In this document: piece by piece, positions 62,406-64,000 of the stretch
Layout: each line of letters opens with the position of its first letter
Position numbering within the stretch: position 1 is the first letter of the stretch
Origin: Allomuricauda sp.
GTDB lineage: Bacteria > Bacteroidota > Bacteroidia > Flavobacteriales > Flavobacteriaceae
Reading direction: 5' to 3'
Assembly: GCF_002699205.1 (NCBI RefSeq)
Contig: NZ_PABT01000049.1
Span: 1 to 64,000 of the forward strand
Length of the DNA stretch: 64,000 nt
The notes under the pieces: generated by a model
What the model saw: only the letters and a program-made list of their open reading frames with translations
Told to the model about the DNA's origin: nothing
Database searches by the model: none
Position numbers and translations under genes: made by a program

Positions 62406-63689
62406 TTACGTAAAAAGAGCATCCATTTTCGCCTTTATTTCATCCAAGCACAGATTGCCCAAACTACCCTCGTGAGTATGCTCAATGTCGCGTTTCGGTT
62501 TAAAATTGCCGTTTTCAATGGCCTTGCCCATGGTTTTATAGGCATCTCGGAAAGGCATACCACTTTTTACAAGTTCGTTCAAAGTATCCACACTGAAGAG
62601 GTAGTCATATTTAGGGTCGTCCAAAATGGATCTGTTCACTTTGATTTCCTTTAAGCTGAAGGTCATCATCTCCAAACAGGCATGCATATCTTGCAAGGCG
62701 GGAACAATAACCTCCTTCACCAATTGCAGGTCCCGGTGGTAGCCACTTGGCAAATTGTTCATGATCAAGATCAATTGGTTGGGCACGGATTGAATCTTGT
62801 TGCATTTGGCCCGAATAAGCTCAAAAACATCGGGGTTTTTCTTGTGTGGCATAATGCTGCTGCCCGTAGTAAGTTCGTTGGGGAAAGAGATGAAATCAAA
62901 ATTTTGGCTCATGTACAGGCAAATGTCCATTGCCATTTTTGATAGTGTGGCCGCAACGCTTGAAATTCCAAATGCCGTAGCTTTCTCCACTTTTCCACGC
63001 CCCATTTGAGCGGCCACTACATTGTATTTAAGGGTGGCAAAATCCATTTCCTTGGTGGTAAAACTTCTATCGATGGGAAAGGAGCTTCCGTAGCCTGCGG
63101 CACTGCCCAATGGGTTTTGGTTTGTTACTTTATAGGCCGCTTGAACAAAGTGCAAGTCATCTACCAAGCTTTCGGCATAGGCGGAAAACCACAATCCAAA
63201 AGAGGAAGGCATTGCAATCTGAAGGTGGGTGTATCCAGGGAGCAATATATTTTTATACTTGTCGGCAAGATCCATCAAGAGGTCAAAAAGTGTCTTTACC
63301 TCATTTTTAATTGCTGTCAATTCATCTTTAAGGTACAATTGCATGGCCACTAGAACCTGATCGTTCCTAGATCGTGCCGAATGGATTTTTTTGCCGGTAT
63401 CCCCCAATTTTTCGGTCAACAAGAACTCAATTTTGGAATGCATATCCTCAAAATCATCCTCAATCGTAAAATTCCCCTTTTCGATGTCCTTGGCAATGGT
63501 TTCCAATGCTTTTATTAGCTCTGTGGCTTCTTTATCGGAAATCAGCCCGACCTTGCCCAACATTTTTGCGTGTGCCTTGGAAGCGATGACATCATATTTT
63601 GCCAACACCAAATCCAGTTCACGATCATTGCCAACGGTAAAATGATCTATCTTTTTATCAGTGCTGAATCCTTTGTCCCAGAGTTTCAT
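62406..63689 (-). CDS. argH: Argininosuccinate lyase
   Basis: Enzyme of 427 residues from the ATG at 63689; a TTG three codons upstream is less likely. The lyase signature GSSIMPHKKNPDVFELIRAKCN is present with HSARSRNDQVLVAMQLYLKDE and YTHLQIAMPSSFGLWFSAYAE. It cleaves argininosuccinate to arginine and fumarate in the last step of arginine synthesis. It lies 76 nt downstream of the M20 deacetylase gene, with a hairpin between them. Confidence 0.96.
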   Translation of the reverse strand: MKLWDKGFSTDKKIDHFTVGNDRELDLVLAKYDVIASKAHAKMLGKVGLISDKEATELIKALETIAKDIEKGNFTIEDDFEDMHSKIEFLLTEKLGDTGKKIHSARSRNDQVLVAMQLYLKDELTAIKNEVKTLFDLLMDLADKYKNILLPGYTHLQIAMPSSFGLWFSAYAESLVDDLHFVQAAYKVTNQNPLGSAAGYGSSFPIDRSFTTKEMDFATLKYNVVAAQMGRGKVEKATAFGISSVAATLSKMAMDICLYMSQNFDFISFPNELTTGSSIMPHKKNPDVFELIRAKCNKIQSVPNQLILIMNNLPSGYHRDLQLVKEVIVPALQDMHACLEMMTFSLKEIKVNRSILDDPKYDYLFSVDTLNELVKSGMPFRDAYKTMGKAIENGNFKPKRDIEHTHEGSLGNLCLDEIKAKMDALFT

Positions 63690-63714
63690 ACTATTCAATT
63701 ATCAGTTGTCAAGG

Positions 63715-63752
63715 ATCAATAAACAATGGATCAATCCATATTGCTTATTGAT
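63715..63752. promoter_or_regulatory. Intercistronic inverted repeat between the M20 gene and argH
   Basis: Left arm 63715-63731 (ATCAATAAACAATGGAT) pairs with right arm 63734-63752 (ATCCATATTGCTTATTGAT) with a small bulge and one mismatch; the innermost bases would open to form the loop. The element sits in the 76-nt gap before argH and could be an mRNA processing, attenuation or regulator-binding site. Confidence 0.5.
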
Positions 63753-63765
63753 GATTGTATTTTGG

Positions 63766-64000
63766 TTATTGTAAAAATCCCTTTAGGGTTTTGATATAAA
63801 TGTCTATTCCTTCTTCAATTTCGTTGACGAATATAAATTCGTTGGCCGAGTGCGAGCGTGTGCTATCCCCGGGGCCTAGTTTAACCGATTGGCAAGTTAA
63901 TGCAGCTTGATCGGACAAAGTAGGGGAACCGTAGGTTTTTCTGCCCAAGGCCAACCCGCTTTTCACCAATTCGTGGTCAGGGTCTATGCAAGATGAGTTC
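63766..64000 (-). CDS. M20-family deacetylase of arginine synthesis, C-terminal end only
   Basis: Only the C-terminal ~77 residues lie in the window; the frame stays open to position 64000. They carry the M20 pattern (GRKTYGSPTLSDQAALTCQSVKLGPGDSTRSHSANEFIFVNEIEEGI), with the conserved Gly-Ser-Pro-Thr-Leu-Ser-Asp and the Ser-His near the metal site. Upstream of argH in Bacteroidota this gene is usually the acetylcitrulline/acetylornithine deacetylase (ArgE-like) of arginine synthesis. That specific substrate is inferred from position. Confidence 0.85.
   Translation of the reverse strand, partial: NSSCIDPDHELVKSGLALGRKTYGSPTLSDQAALTCQSVKLGPGDSTRSHSANEFIFVNEIEEGIDIYIKTLKGFLQ

Noticed and set aside
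1..64000. tRNA or rRNA genes
   Set aside because: No cloverleaf with an intact T-loop motif or rRNA-like stretch was recognised on reading either strand, though a dedicated scan was not possible.

Overview
The window looks like chromosomal DNA from a marine-type member of the family Flavobacteriaceae (phylum Bacteroidota). The evidence is a SusC/SusD outer-membrane pair, many lipoproteins with a Cys after a short hydrophobic leader, TAnnTTTG-type -7 promoter elements with little Shine-Dalgarno signal, a mevalonate pathway next to a UbiA-type prenyltransferase, and a Bacteroidota-type arginine gene order. I see no rRNA, tRNA, CRISPR array, transposase or phage gene. Most of the window is compact core genome with frequent 1-4 nt gene overlaps. 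The clearest accessory-looking stretches are 57.5-59.3 kb and the SusCD locus at 26.8-48 kb.

Layout. 1-3.7 kb: a truncated lipoprotein gene diverges from a PhoB/PhoR-like two-component pair, with an 11-bp phased array of GTTA direct repeats between them; the kinase gene overlaps a convergent glycosyltransferase gene by 97 nt. 3.7-7.1 kb: trmB, a LysE-family exporter and an alkyltransferase-like protein lacking the reactive Cys, converging on a secreted amidase. 7.2-10.2 kb: an Fe-S/redox module (Mrp-type P-loop carrier without CxxC, NifU-like scaffold, TrxR-like ferredoxin reductase, 2Fe-2S ferredoxin) behind a promoter with a dyad. 10.2-19.4 kb: ABC exporter, TPM-domain protein, penicillin-acylase-family lipoprotein, a secreted unknown, a membrane acyltransferase, and a two-gene unit of a metallophosphoesterase and a membrane-anchored AraC-type regulator. 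19.4-26.8 kb: a GAF-domain protein, an HD domain fused to a Pycsar-effector-like (DUF5706) membrane domain, and a 1236-residue lipoprotein that appears to combine a phosphoesterase, a kinase-like fold and an outer-membrane barrel.

26.8-48 kb: a large locus transcribed leftward: susC, susD, a strong terminator hairpin, three tandem ~1100-residue FG-GAP/UnbV lipoproteins joined by 4-8 nt overlaps, a vanadium-haloperoxidase-like lipoprotein, an anchored GyrI-like protein and a beta-propeller lipoprotein. Divergent from susC are a LacI regulator (TTG start) and a GH13 alpha-amylase-like lipoprotein. A perfect ACGAAA-N4-TTTCGT dyad upstream of susC is the likely LacI operator. The locus reads as an alpha-glucan utilisation system with an added large surface-protein set.

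48-57.5 kb: glycerophosphodiesterase and an HI0933-type flavoprotein converge on glpF-glpK; DUF1697 and TspO follow; then mevalonate decarboxylase, mevalonate kinase, a UbiA prenyltransferase and an RluB-type pseudouridine synthase. 57.5-59.3 kb: AT-rich accessory DNA with a secreted HExxH protein flanked by short inverted repeats, and an ArsR-type regulator with a small membrane protein, each preceded by a matching 20-bp operator-like site. 59.4-64 kb: M1 peptidase, an acidic lipoprotein, Hsp20, argH, and the end of an M20 deacetylase gene cut by the window edge.
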